64,000 bases of DNA from Gottfriedia acidiceleris (GTDB lineage Bacteria; Bacillota; Bacilli; Bacillales; Bacillaceae_G): contig NZ_CP096034.1 in the NCBI RefSeq assembly GCF_023115465.1, positions 3,410,001 through 3,474,000 of the forward strand, read 5' to 3'. The translations under genes and the position numbers were made by a program. Below the pieces are notes generated by a model. It was not told the origin of the DNA, did not search any database, and saw only the letters and a list, made by a program, of their open reading frames with translations. Shown here piece after piece: positions 50,933 through 61,300 of the stretch; the first letter of the stretch is position 1; each line of letters starts with the position of its first letter.

Positions 50933-53900
50933 TTATTGAACAACTGTTACTGTTTTAGGTGTCGATGTTACTTTAAAACCATCCTTTGTCACAAGGTCTA
51001 ATGTGATCGAATATGTGCCATTTGGAAGGTTTTTATCAGGTACCCAGTTTGCATGCAATGTATGTTCATTTTTCAAGTAGGATGTTTCAACAATTTGCCC
51101 GCTTGAATTTTTCACATTAATCGTCCAGTCACCTCGGTTATACGCATATCCATTAATTTTTACTGGTTTGTTTTGGTTAACACCAACAGTCGGAGATACA
51201 TTCCACGTTTGAATAGCCATAGTATATTTAATATAACTTGGATCTCCCCAAGTAGTCCAAGATACATTTCCTGCATAATCAATTCCTAAAATAACAATGC
51301 TCTTCGGTTCGGTATTGACAATTTGAGATTTTGCCTCAAGGCTCGGTGTATAGGATACTCCATTTACATAAATTACGGCAGAATTATAGTCACTTGCATT
51401 ATCTTCCGCATTCCAGCTAACTTCATATTTTCCATTCTTTGGCGTAACTTTAATATCTGAAATTTTTGGAGGAATGGAATCAACGATCATTGGCATTTTT
51501 ACAATCTGTGGTCTTGCGTTTGGATAATCCAAAGTTGTTTTTAACACATATTGGTAGGTACCGTCTGGAACATATTGTCCAGTTGACGGGTCTTTCATAT
51601 CCCATTTATAACCGTCATAATTATAAACCCCATATGACATTATATTTTTACTAAATTTAAATGGCTGCCCAGTTCCTGAATATTCACTAAAGTCTCCTAA
51701 ATATTTAATGAGGTTTCCATCTTTATCTTCAATAGAGGATTCAACTTTTTCTAAATTACGTAAGGCTGTGAATCCCGCAAAGATTCCATTATTAATATAA
51801 TTTGGCGAATAAGCAATATGATTCAGCTTAAATCCTTTTCCAGTATATCCTAACGGCGCACCACCTTCTGTCATATCATCCCAAAGTGCAGTATGTCCTG
51901 TAAAGTTATCATGATCCCAAGCCGGTGAATCGATATTACGTAGTTCATCCCATTTTCCATAGAATCCCATATAAGGTATAGATAGAGAAACAGCTTTATC
52001 TTGATCCTTCGATACTGGTACGAGACGAACAAATCCTTCTACAAAACTATTTTTCTTTAAGGAATCTGGTAATGAAACATTAACCGTCAGCATTTTCGTT
52101 TGACCTGGCTTAATTTTAACTAAAGCACCTGTTTTGTCTGAAACAATATTATCATTGACAGTAACAATTGCACCACTAATACGTTCGCTTGTTAATGATA
52201 AATAGTCTCTTGGTTCTGTTTGCCCATCACCATTAAAATCAAATTCTTTCGTTTCAGTTCTGTCTTTTAATAAATCAACATAGACATTGTATTCAATATC
52301 AGCACTATTATTTTTCCCTTTAGGAGCGTCAAATGCTACCATATTTAATTTAAAGCTTGTATTTTGTCCAATTTCCTTTAATGCAACAGCTCCAGCTTTT
52401 TCTAACGGTGTGTTTCTAGCTGTGACAATAACTGGTGTATTGATCGCATTTTGAATTTTCATTAAGCCAGAACCTTGAATACGTGGTGAATAAGGAACTT
52501 CACCGTTTGTTCTTGGATCAATGACAACATTAGCTGTATTCATTAAAGCCAGTTTTGCTTTTAAAACAGTATCTTCTGAATGTGTTAATCCTTTTTCATA
52601 AAGTGCTTGTAATAATAAAGCCGAGCCACCTGCAACATGAGGTGTTGCCATCGATGTACCACTCATCACTTCATAACTATTACCTGGTATAGTAGAATAG
52701 ATATTTCCACCAGGAGCAGAAATTTCTGGTTTAAAATCTAATGTATGTGGAGCACCCATTGATGAAAAATAAGACATCGTGTCTTTTGCTGGATTATCTA
52801 CATAAGTGCCACCTTTATATTTTAAACTTAAATATTGACCGCTTGGCATATTTTGCATTTTGTTTAATAAGGCTTCACCTAGAACTTTACTTGTTGAAGC
52901 AGTAGGTACTGCAGTTGGCGTTACTGGTAGACTAGTATAATCTGACCAACCCGCTGGTGGAATCATAATAATAGCCTTTGCTCCAGCAGCCTTTGCTGTA
53001 AATTGGATGGATGAAACAGTACTATATTGGTTTAATAGTTTTACTACTGCAATATAGCCAGTTTTACCTTTAGGATAATTTGTAGCACTCTTTCCTTCAC
53101 CCACATATACCATATCATAGCTCTGATCTGCTATTAGATTATTTGAAACCTTAAAATTATAAGAAGGTGCAAATTGAGTTTGATCTCGGAAAGGTACTGA
53201 TAGACCACTTTCATCACCTAATGCATACACATGCATTTTCGTATTTTCATAAGAAGCAACTGATAATGCATATGGACTCACACCTGGTGCGCCGACTGTT
53301 CCAATATCAGGATCTTGTGCATATGGTCTTAATGTAGATGGAACTAATAAATTCTGCGTACTGTATGCTGAATTTCCTGCTGCTACGACTACTAGTGTCC
53401 CCTGTTCTGTCGCTTCGCGGATCGCTTTTTGAATTGGATCATACTCTTCATCAACATAACCCGAATCTGTGCCCAAGCTCATATTAATAACATCTGCTCC
53501 CATGGTGACAGCATGCTCTATACCAGCAATAATATCATCCTCGTAGGCTCCGCTTGCATTATCTGAAAATACTTTCTCAGCTAAAAGCTGAACTCCAGGT
53601 GCAATACCAACTACTCCATCCTTCGTTTCGTCACCATTTGCTCCAATTGTTCCAGACACATGTGTACCATGCGGGCTTCCTTTTGGACCAGGAATAACAT
53701 TCGTATCGTTGTCTGCCCAGTCATAGCCTGTTGGAACTTTATCAGAGTACCAAATTTCGTTTACATCGGTCTGTGCCATTTTTTGATTCATTTTATCTTG
53801 AGTCCATCTTTCTTTTGCTTTCGCATCATCAGATAGTTTCATATCTTTGTGGGTATAATCAATCCCCGAATCAACAACTCCAACAACAAGTCCTTCACCT

Positions 53901-54493
53901 TTATAACCATATTGCTCCCAAACTTTTTGAGCTTGTACTAATTCCTTACTTGCTGCCATATTTTCCTTGTATGTTCTAGCCACAGAAACATGTGTAACCC
54001 CTGGCATAGACTGAATCTCTTTTATATTTTTGTACTCTGTTTCTACGCTGAATCCGTTAAATCCTTCAAAATAACGATGTTTAACTTTCATTGTATCATT
54101 CGATTTAGATTTTTTTTCTTTCGTTAATTGATCGATAACTGAGTCTTGCTTTTCTGTATATAAAGCTTGTTTATTTTGAGCTGTAACCTCGTTTTCCGAA
54201 GGCTCATCTACTTGTACGATTAAATGAACAAGTTCGTCTGGTTTATAGTTATTTGTTTGAGCATCTTCATTTTGAACATCTTGATTTTGAGTATCTTTAT
54301 AAAGTGAGTTTTCTTGATCAGTATCGGTGTTCCTTTGGACGACAATTGGAGTTCCTTGTTCTGCAATTTCGTCTGTCGGATTTTGGAATGATATATCATT
54401 ATTTTCTGCAAAAACTGAAAAAGATGTAAAAATCAATGATGTTAAAGCTGCTGTGGACATAACTTTGAATGCTTTCAATGTTCCATTTTTCAT
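50933..54493 (-). CDS. Vpr-like secreted subtilase (S8 family serine protease)
   Basis: A 1186-aa secreted protease. Parts in order: signal peptide (1-30), an I9-type propeptide (about 70-170, ending near VTHVSVARTY), and the S8 domain with catalytic Asp in GVVDSGIDYTHKD (about 210), His in PHGTHVSGTIGA (about 275) and Ser in MSGTSMATPHVAGG (about 610). A PA domain is inserted between His and Ser (KTGYIAVVKLL ... AGAKAIIMIPP), and C-terminal beta-sandwich domains occupy about 690-1186. I use ATG 54493 behind GGGGGAG. No dockerin or sortase motif ends it. The relic at 18944 probably came from a related gene. Confidence 0.9.
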   Translation of the reverse strand: MKNGTLKAFKVMSTAALTSLIFTSFSVFAENNDISFQNPTDEIAEQGTPIVVQRNTDTDQENSLYKDTQNQDVQNEDAQTNNYKPDELVHLIVQVDEPSENEVTAQNKQALYTEKQDSVIDQLTKEKKSKSNDTMKVKHRYFEGFNGFSVETEYKNIKEIQSMPGVTHVSVARTYKENMAASKELVQAQKVWEQYGYKGEGLVVGVVDSGIDYTHKDMKLSDDAKAKERWTQDKMNQKMAQTDVNEIWYSDKVPTGYDWADNDTNVIPGPKGSPHGTHVSGTIGANGDETKDGVVGIAPGVQLLAEKVFSDNASGAYEDDIIAGIEHAVTMGADVINMSLGTDSGYVDEEYDPIQKAIREATEQGTLVVVAAGNSAYSTQNLLVPSTLRPYAQDPDIGTVGAPGVSPYALSVASYENTKMHVYALGDESGLSVPFRDQTQFAPSYNFKVSNNLIADQSYDMVYVGEGKSATNYPKGKTGYIAVVKLLNQYSTVSSIQFTAKAAGAKAIIMIPPAGWSDYTSLPVTPTAVPTASTSKVLGEALLNKMQNMPSGQYLSLKYKGGTYVDNPAKDTMSYFSSMGAPHTLDFKPEISAPGGNIYSTIPGNSYEVMSGTSMATPHVAGGSALLLQALYEKGLTHSEDTVLKAKLALMNTANVVIDPRTNGEVPYSPRIQGSGLMKIQNAINTPVIVTARNTPLEKAGAVALKEIGQNTSFKLNMVAFDAPKGKNNSADIEYNVYVDLLKDRTETKEFDFNGDGQTEPRDYLSLTSERISGAIVTVNDNIVSDKTGALVKIKPGQTKMLTVNVSLPDSLKKNSFVEGFVRLVPVSKDQDKAVSLSIPYMGFYGKWDELRNIDSPAWDHDNFTGHTALWDDMTEGGAPLGYTGKGFKLNHIAYSPNYINNGIFAGFTALRNLEKVESSIEDKDGNLIKYLGDFSEYSGTGQPFKFSKNIMSYGVYNYDGYKWDMKDPSTGQYVPDGTYQYVLKTTLDYPNARPQIVKMPMIVDSIPPKISDIKVTPKNGKYEVSWNAEDNASDYNSAVIYVNGVSYTPSLEAKSQIVNTEPKSIVILGIDYAGNVSWTTWGDPSYIKYTMAIQTWNVSPTVGVNQNKPVKINGYAYNRGDWTINVKNSSGQIVETSYLKNEHTLHANWVPDKNLPNGTYSITLDLVTKDGFKVTSTPKTVTVVQ

Positions 54494-55147
54494 TACTAAC
54501 TCCCCCAAAAATTTAATCTATATTTATATGGCATTTTACTATTTTCTTATTTTTTGTGGTTACCAATAAATACTAATTAATTGTACTTGCCTAATAAATA
54601 AACTTGTATTGGGGGAATTCCTCTAATTATTTCTCCTTAGTTCATTAGTCGTAATTTTCAATAGTTCATTGATGTAAATGTAAAATAAAGACGAATTTCA
54701 TGGTGCTTTTTTTGGAAAAACGCGAATTCCTTTGTCGGAAAATTTCATTTTTTCTAAAAATACAATATAAAATCCGAGTGAAAATTGGGGAAAATTAAAC
54801 GAAAATACATTTAATTTGTAGAATATTCAAATTATTCAACAGTAAAATAAGGAAAAAGTACTACTATAAGGAAGATTAAACGACATTAGTATTTAGAATT
54901 TTATTACAAATTCATTCGATTGAAGGCAGAAATAAAAGATGGTCTATTCCACCTTTTCTTTTAATTTCTCATAAAGGGAAATGATATTAGGTTGCTCTTC
55001 ATCTCTTTCCCTCTATCCTATGGGACAAGAAATTTTTCCAACTAAAGAATATCTTCATTAATTGAATAATTAGCAGAGAAAATGCAGAATAATTCTAGTA
55101 CATAGAATTTAAATCTTAAGAAACTACTAACATTACGAGAAAAATAT
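54494..55147. other. long region upstream of the subtilase gene
   Basis: No gene is supported. Two TTGGGG(G)AA motifs at about 54608 and 54785 recall those upstream of the decayed gene at 18944. The region probably carries the protease promoter; I could not place it. Confidence 0.35.
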
Positions 55148-55183
55148 AAAAACCATGAACAAGTGCAATTGTTCATGGTTTTT
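55148..55183 (-). terminator. terminator after ykfC
   Basis: AAAAACCATGAACAA pairs with TTGTTCATGGTTTTT around a short loop. Confidence 0.85.
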
Positions 55184-55219
55184 CAACTTACTTTCATCAG
55201 TAGGATGCAATTTGTTTGA

Positions 55220-56251
55220 TTATTCTTCCCAATAGCGACGAGCACCTGAGAATTCTTCAATATAACCAGGAGTGTTTAGTGGAATGATTTCAACACTTCT
55301 AGCAGCATTAGGAGCCTGAATCATCAAACCATCACCAATATACATTGCAACGTGATGTACTGATCCAGTTCCATTGTTACTCGCAAAGAATAAAAGATCA
55401 CCAGGTTTAATCTCATCTTTTTTTACTTCTTTTCCGCTCTTAGATTGAGGGCCTGAGTCTCGTGGAATTGTTATACCATATGACTTAAATAAGCTATATG
55501 TAAATCCTGAGCAATCAAAACCAAATCCTGATACACCAGCCCATAAGTAGCGTAAACCAAGGAACTTCTTCGCCGTTTTAATTAAGTTTTCAGGCGTTGC
55601 CTTTGGAAACTGATTTTCATTTTGATAGACTGCCACGTCTTCTTTTTTAATAAATTTATTTCCATCATCTGGTGTTGCAACCATTACGATATCTCCAAAA
55701 TCTTTAACGACAGGTAAGCGTGTATTAAAGCTAATCTCCATAAACTTATGATTTAAAGCTTTTCCATCATACAACCAAGCTGTTTGACTTGATACCATAA
55801 TAAACGGGGTATCCTTATAATTCTCTAAACGATCATCCGTCGTTAATTGTCTTTTCGGCATCCATCCAGGATAGCCTAATGTATTACGTGGTGTAGGCTG
55901 GCCATCTACAGCAACCTTCACCCAATCCCCCGACTCCTCTAAAATCGTTACTTTTGTACCGTATACTGCTTGCGTTTCTAAATAACTTGTTAGCCAACGT
56001 CGAACCTCAGTATCTTCCATATTAACTGACCATTGACGCGGATCAACTGGATTGCTTAAAGATGGCGCATCAATATCTCTAACTTGGAACCTACCGTTTG
56101 TTGTCCACTGTGTTGAAACAGACACATCAACGTAAGCTGTCTCCCCTGGAGTAAGTTCTTCTTGTGAGTTTGCTAATGATTGACTTGTCATCGTAGAAAG
56201 TAAGGTACCTGCAACACATAAACTCAATATTAAATTTCTTGTCTTTTTCAT
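55220..56251 (-). CDS. ykfC: gamma-D-glutamyl-L-diamino acid endopeptidase, NlpC/P60 type (YkfC)
   Basis: A 343-aa exported cysteine peptidase cleaving murein peptides between D-Glu and the diamino acid. It has a signal peptide (1-28), two SH3b-like domains (about 35-210; TKVTILEESGDWVKVAV, GWMPKRQL), and a C-terminal NlpC/P60 domain with Cys in GFDCSGFTYSL (about 247), His in HHVAMYIGDG (about 308) and a polar third residue near MIQAPN. It follows the L-Ala-D/L-Glu epimerase gene by 21 bases, as in B. subtilis ykf. YkfA and YkfD partners are absent. Confidence 0.88.
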   Translation of the reverse strand: MKKTRNLILSLCVAGTLLSTMTSQSLANSQEELTPGETAYVDVSVSTQWTTNGRFQVRDIDAPSLSNPVDPRQWSVNMEDTEVRRWLTSYLETQAVYGTKVTILEESGDWVKVAVDGQPTPRNTLGYPGWMPKRQLTTDDRLENYKDTPFIMVSSQTAWLYDGKALNHKFMEISFNTRLPVVKDFGDIVMVATPDDGNKFIKKEDVAVYQNENQFPKATPENLIKTAKKFLGLRYLWAGVSGFGFDCSGFTYSLFKSYGITIPRDSGPQSKSGKEVKKDEIKPGDLLFFASNNGTGSVHHVAMYIGDGLMIQAPNAARSVEIIPLNTPGYIEEFSGARRYWEE

Positions 56252-56272
56252 CGTAAAACTCCTCTCCCTATT

Positions 56273-57358
56273 TTAACGAAGACTTTTGGATAATCTTCGG
56301 CGAAGCCCTAAACCAGGTAGGGATGATAATTGAACTTCATCCCCAATAAAATCAATTCCATCAAAATCTTGATTCTTCAACCAAAGTGGCGCATCCAAAT
56401 CGATTTTTTGAATATTCGGATGGGCAGTAGCAATATGTGCTGCCGCAAGTACTGAGACAGAAGTTTCCATCATACTTCCTATCATGCAAGGAATATTCGC
56501 TGTTTCTGCAAAATCTGCAATTTGCAGTGCTCTTCTAATTCCCCCTGTCTTCATCAACTTAATATTTAGAAGATCAACTGCATTCTCTTTAATTAGTCGT
56601 AATGCGTCTTGCGGAGAAAATAGACTTTCATCTGCCATGATTGGTGTATTGACGTTTTGCTTAACAAATTTGAGCCCATCAATATCACCTGCATGTACGG
56701 GTTGCTCAATTAACTCGATTTTAGAATTCAACTGTTCTAGTTCTTTGATAATCGAAACAGCTTGTCTTGGAGTCCATCCTTGGTTGGCATCCACTCGGAT
56801 TGTGACGCGATTACCGACTTTTTCACGGATTGCCATGATACGTTCAATGTCAGTCGACCAGTCTTTTCCGACTTTGATTTTCAATATTGAAAAGCCATCC
56901 TCGATTATTTGCATCGCATCCTGACACATTTGATCCACCGTTCCAACACTAACAGTCATATCGTTTTTTAATTGATTTGTCCTTCCTCCAAGATATTGAT
57001 AGAGCGGAAGATTAAGATATTGACATAATGCATCATACAGTGCGATTTCCATAGCTGCCTTTGCACTTGTATTTGCCACACAAGAGCGTTCAATCAATAG
57101 AGAGAGTTCATTAATATTTCTAATATCTCTTCCTAGTAGTAGTGGTGTAAGGACAGTCTTTAAAATCGCTTCAATACTTTCTTTTGATTCTCCTGTAATA
57201 GCCAATGTTGGTGCTGCAGCCCCTACTCCGACAACCCCATCTTCTAGCTGGACATATACAAAAATGTTTTCTATTTCAGTAGCTGTCCTCAGAGCTGTCT
57301 TAAATGGCTTTTTTAAAGGGAAAACTTCTGTTTGCACTTGTATTGATTGAATAATCAT
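56273..57358 (-). CDS. ykfB: L-Ala-D/L-Glu epimerase (enolase superfamily, YkfB)
   Basis: A 361-aa muconate-lactonising-type enolase member. Catalytic residues are visible: KxK in ILKIKVGKDW (about 160), metal ligands in RVDANQGW (about 190), ELIEQPVHAGD (about 216) and MADESLF (about 242), and the second base in LLNIKLMKTGGIRRAL (about 265). It epimerises L-Ala-D-Glu released from murein to L-Ala-L-Glu. It is the first gene of a two-gene unit with ykfC. Confidence 0.88.
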   Translation of the reverse strand: MIIQSIQVQTEVFPLKKPFKTALRTATEIENIFVYVQLEDGVVGVGAAAPTLAITGESKESIEAILKTVLTPLLLGRDIRNINELSLLIERSCVANTSAKAAMEIALYDALCQYLNLPLYQYLGGRTNQLKNDMTVSVGTVDQMCQDAMQIIEDGFSILKIKVGKDWSTDIERIMAIREKVGNRVTIRVDANQGWTPRQAVSIIKELEQLNSKIELIEQPVHAGDIDGLKFVKQNVNTPIMADESLFSPQDALRLIKENAVDLLNIKLMKTGGIRRALQIADFAETANIPCMIGSMMETSVSVLAAAHIATAHPNIQKIDLDAPLWLKNQDFDGIDFIGDEVQLSSLPGLGLRRRLSKSLR

Positions 57359-57435
57359 CGTTTTTGTCCTTTCCTATTCGATTAAAGTTAGTTCCAAGAC
57401 CTCTAATTGATTCAAAAATCTTGTATTAAATAAAA

Positions 57436-57480
57436 AATCCAGCTATTAGAAAGGAACATTCCCTACTAATAGCTGGATTT
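57436..57480 (-). terminator. terminator after the DUF3870 gene
   Basis: AAATCCAGCTATTAG pairs perfectly with CTAATAGCTGGATTT (57466-57480). It lies just downstream of the DUF3870 stop codon, separating it from ykfB. Confidence 0.8.
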
Positions 57481-57508
57481 CATCTACGAAAATAGATAAA
57501 GCAGCGGT

Positions 57509-57826
57509 TTAAGATTCAATTATTTGTGTATATTTTATATGTGCATTTTTAAAGGCTACTGCCAGAGCTTTCTGGGAAGAACCAAAATAACGTGTATTAA
57601 TTTCTTGTATTACTCCATCCACGTCTAACATTGATTGACCAACAAATAGTTGTTGCACAAAGGATGAAGTTAAAGAAATTGTAGCTGAACAATCGGCATC
57701 AACAATTAAATGACTTGTCCGATCGACTACCAATCCAATAAAAAAAGCATTATATTTCTGCATAATTGGATTATTAGATGAAGTCTTTGCATCTCCAATA
57801 AGATAGATCGTATTTTTATTGTACAA
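57509..57826 (-). CDS. DUF3870 domain protein (105 aa)
   Basis: Small soluble protein matching DUF3870: TIYLIGDAKTSSNNPIMQKY at the start, AFFIGLVVD, IVDADCSATISLTSSFVQQL (about 42-61), and a C-terminal SSQKALAVAFKNAHIKY. It starts at TTG 57826, 7 bases after GGGAGG. DUF3870 genes often occur beside catabolic operons and regulators, but their role is unknown. A terminator divides it from ykfB. Confidence 0.75.
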   Translation of the reverse strand: MYNKNTIYLIGDAKTSSNNPIMQKYNAFFIGLVVDRTSHLIVDADCSATISLTSSFVQQLFVGQSMLDVDGVIQEINTRYFGSSQKALAVAFKNAHIKYTQIIES

Positions 57827-58282
57827 TTTATTTCCTCCCGCAAAACAGGTATTCCGTGCATAAATCTAACCGATGAGGAAAGAATTGGCAACGGCATATG
57901 TATTCGCTTACAGTTTATATTAATATACGAAACTACTTTTGACAATATATTATGAATATTCTGTTTTAAGAAAAGTACTTGTGAACTATATTCAGACTCT
58001 TACTTTTTTACTAGAAATAGGTTTCGAGCGTCTATTGACTAATGAAAACCACAAGGAAAATTATCCTCGTGGTATTTATTTTTTTCTTTTTTGTATTTTG
58101 CTAGTATCGAACTACCCCAAAATCAAATAAATTCTGAAAATGGCAATTAAAATTAGTAAACTGCAATTAAAATTAGAGATGCATGTACACTAAAAAAAGG
58201 ACACACAGCAAACTATTAAAGTATTATTACTATTATATCTATTTAATTCAAGCTTAGTCTCTTTAGTAAATCATTAGACTAA
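57827..58282. other. intergenic region with a hairpin and a 20-bp repeat pair
   Basis: No gene is supported. ACCAC-AAGGA and TCCTC-GTGGT (58048-58073) form a hairpin followed by a T-rich stretch. GCAATTAAAATTAG occurs at 58143 and again at 58163. Confidence 0.4.
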
Positions 58283-58331
58283 AAAAAACTGTCACAAGTC
58301 AGTTGTACTGATTTGGACAGCTCTTTTTTTG
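58283..58331 (-). terminator. terminator after the nucleotidase gene
   Basis: Minus strand CTGTCC-AA-TCAGT pairs with CTGA-TT-GTGACAG, followed by eight T. It lies immediately after the yfkN-like stop codon. Confidence 0.8.
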
Positions 58332-61300
58332 TTAATTTACTTTTTGAATTCTTCCTTCAACTTCATAATTGAAAGGTCTTGGAAGTGATTTAACATAATC
58401 TACAGTTGCTTGAAGATCCTCTGGTCCTACTTCTAAATCAGTAGAACGTTCTCCAATACCATATTTTACATTTCCGTACATATAGTTGTTTACTACAACT
58501 GAATATTCTTTGTTCGGATCAATTTTACTACCGTTTGGTAAAAAGATATCTACTACCTTTTTAGTAGATGAGTCCCATGTATATTTAAAACCAGCGATAT
58601 GGAAATCTAAGCCCTTATCAGTAATTTGATTATTTAATACTGTTTCAATGTCTAGACCGCTAAGCATTACTTTATTTAAGACATTTCCAAAAGGCTGAAT
58701 TGCGAATAGATCACCAAACGTAACTTGACCAGCGTTAAGTTGCGCTCTAACACCTCCACCATTCATCATTGCGAAGTCGGCGTTCATCGCTGCCTTCATT
58801 CCATCTGCAATTAAGTTACCTAGTGCAAAATCACCATAAGTTTCAGAAGATGGATATCCTTTTGGTAAAGTTTGCATTGAGTCTCCAACAATCTCAGCTT
58901 TAATTGGCATAATTAAATCTTCATATTTTTTCATGATCGCAGAAACTGTTGGGTCTGGTGTATAGTCTTTTTGATAAACAGTTACTACTTCTGCTTGCTT
59001 CTTAACAATCTCACCTGTTACTGCATCTAGTTCTAAGTCAACATCTGAAAATGCAGAGCCATATGAATAAGCTTGTACAATTAATTTATTATCTACTTCT
59101 TTATTAACAAACACATGATTATGAGCAGCAAAGATTACATCTACTTCATCATCAACTTTTTCTGCAATATCAGTTGCATCATATAAGTCTGCTTTACCTG
59201 TTTGAAGAGTAGGATTATGTGCTAGTACGACAATTGCTTCGATGCCTTGTTTTTTTAGAATTTCTGTATAGTGGTTAATTGCCTCAACCTCATCACGGAT
59301 CTCAAGCGTTTCGTTTCCTTTTCGAACGATCATTGATGGCGTTTCTTGTGTAACAACACCGATGAACCCAATTTTTTTACCGCCAACTTCTTTGATTGCA
59401 TATGGTTGAGTGATTAATTGTCCAGTTGAAGTATCGTACGCATTAGCAGCGATTACTGGAAAGTTCATTCCATCATATCCCTTTGTACCCTTTGGATGTT
59501 CACCACCATTAATCATACGCTTTAATTCAGCTATACCTTCATCAAACTCGTGATTTCCAACTGTACCAACATCAAAGCCCATTGCTTCCATAACTTCTAC
59601 AGTCGGTTCATCTTGGAACAACGCAGAAATCAGTGGGCTACCACCAATCATGTCACCAGCGTGAACTAGTAATGTATTAGGATTAGTTGTTTCACGTTGT
59701 TTCATAGCAGCAGCTGTGTATTCCATACTTCCTGCTAGTACTTCTTGTCCATTAAGCGTAACTTTTGTATCCGTATCAAGTTGTCCGTGAAAATCATTTA
59801 ATCCAAGTAATTGAACTTTAATATTTTCTTTTGGAGCAGCCCCTAAATCTAATTTAAAAATTCCAAAGCCAGCATTATCAGTTTTATTTGTAAATGAAAT
59901 CTTACTGTTAGGCTTTATAAATTCTTCCGCTCTTGGTGAAGTCGTAAACGTTACATTGACATTTCCGCTAATTGGTGCAATCGACCAGTTATAATCTGCA
60001 GTTGGTGTGATTGTTTTCGATTCAGAAATGTAATCCATTAAGATTTGACGATTTTCATCAGCAGAATCTACCACAAGCTCGCTACCTTTAACACCTGGGA
60101 AATTACCACCGCCACCAGCACGATAGTTATTTGTTACGACGATGAATTCTTGATTTAGATCAATTGGTTGTCCATTATAAGTTAAATTTATTACTCGACT
60201 TGAATTACGATTAACTAGATTTCCGTTTATATCATACTTTGCTGGTTTTGTTACATCAATTTGGTAGTTAACACCATCAATTACATCAAAGTTATAAACA
60301 GGGAAAGCAGGATTTAATAATGGTTGTTCTTCTGTTTTATTTGGATCAATTTGATTATATTTACCTGCCGTCATTTCAATCCATTCTTTAACAACAGAAC
60401 CTTTTACTTTAATTGCTTTTAACGTATTATCATAAAGATATAGATCGCCTGCACTTCTTATCGTAAGATCGCCTTTTTTAATCTCCGTATATTCAGCTAC
60501 ACCATTACGTCCAGCTTTGAATGGAGCTCCTACTGATAAAATTGGTAATTCTTTATATTCAGGTTTCTTTTCTGCAATATATTTTTCTACAAACCATTTT
60601 TGTGCATTTGTAACAACTTGAATCGATGGATCATCTTGTATCAATGAGAAGTAACTATGAATATCATCGGTAGTTGTTCCGATTGGAGTATTTACATATT
60701 TAACTGTTGCATCATGATTTGGTTTAACAGCATTTACGATTTCTTGATCTGGAGCTACTTTACTTTCTGTTTTAGTTTTACCTGTAGCAGGATCCTTTAC
60801 ATCAGCCCAAATTTCTCTAGTTGAAGATTGAGAATTTACTACTGACCATTTTCCTTTTTCTTTTTTAAGTGTTAAATCAATTAATCCTAATGAACCACCA
60901 CCGTATCCCGCTTGAACAGCAGGTACGCCATTAATTGTTCCTTTTGAATTATCAACACCTGGTAATGGCTTTTTATCTGCATCTAAAAATAATGCATCAA
61001 GAGTAGCCTCTGATTTTGCTGGAAACACCTTATGTGTATGAGAAAACGTAATTGCATCAATACCAGGTACTTCACTTAATGAATAAATAACATCTTCAGT
61101 ATTTTCTTTATTCGCATTAAATCCTGAATGAGTCATTGCAACAATTACGTCTGCACCGTCTTTTCTCATTTCAGGTATGAATTTTTTAGCTGTTTCTACT
61201 ATATTTTTCGTAATAACTTTTCCATCAAGATTTGCCTTGTCCCACTCATTAATTTGCGGTGGTACAAATCCAATAAAGCCGATTTTAATTTCTTGCTTCT

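Noticed and set aside
57727-57945. 72-codon minus-strand frame overlapping the DUF3870 gene
   Set aside because: It is out of frame with a recognised domain, lacks a binding site and has no family resemblance.
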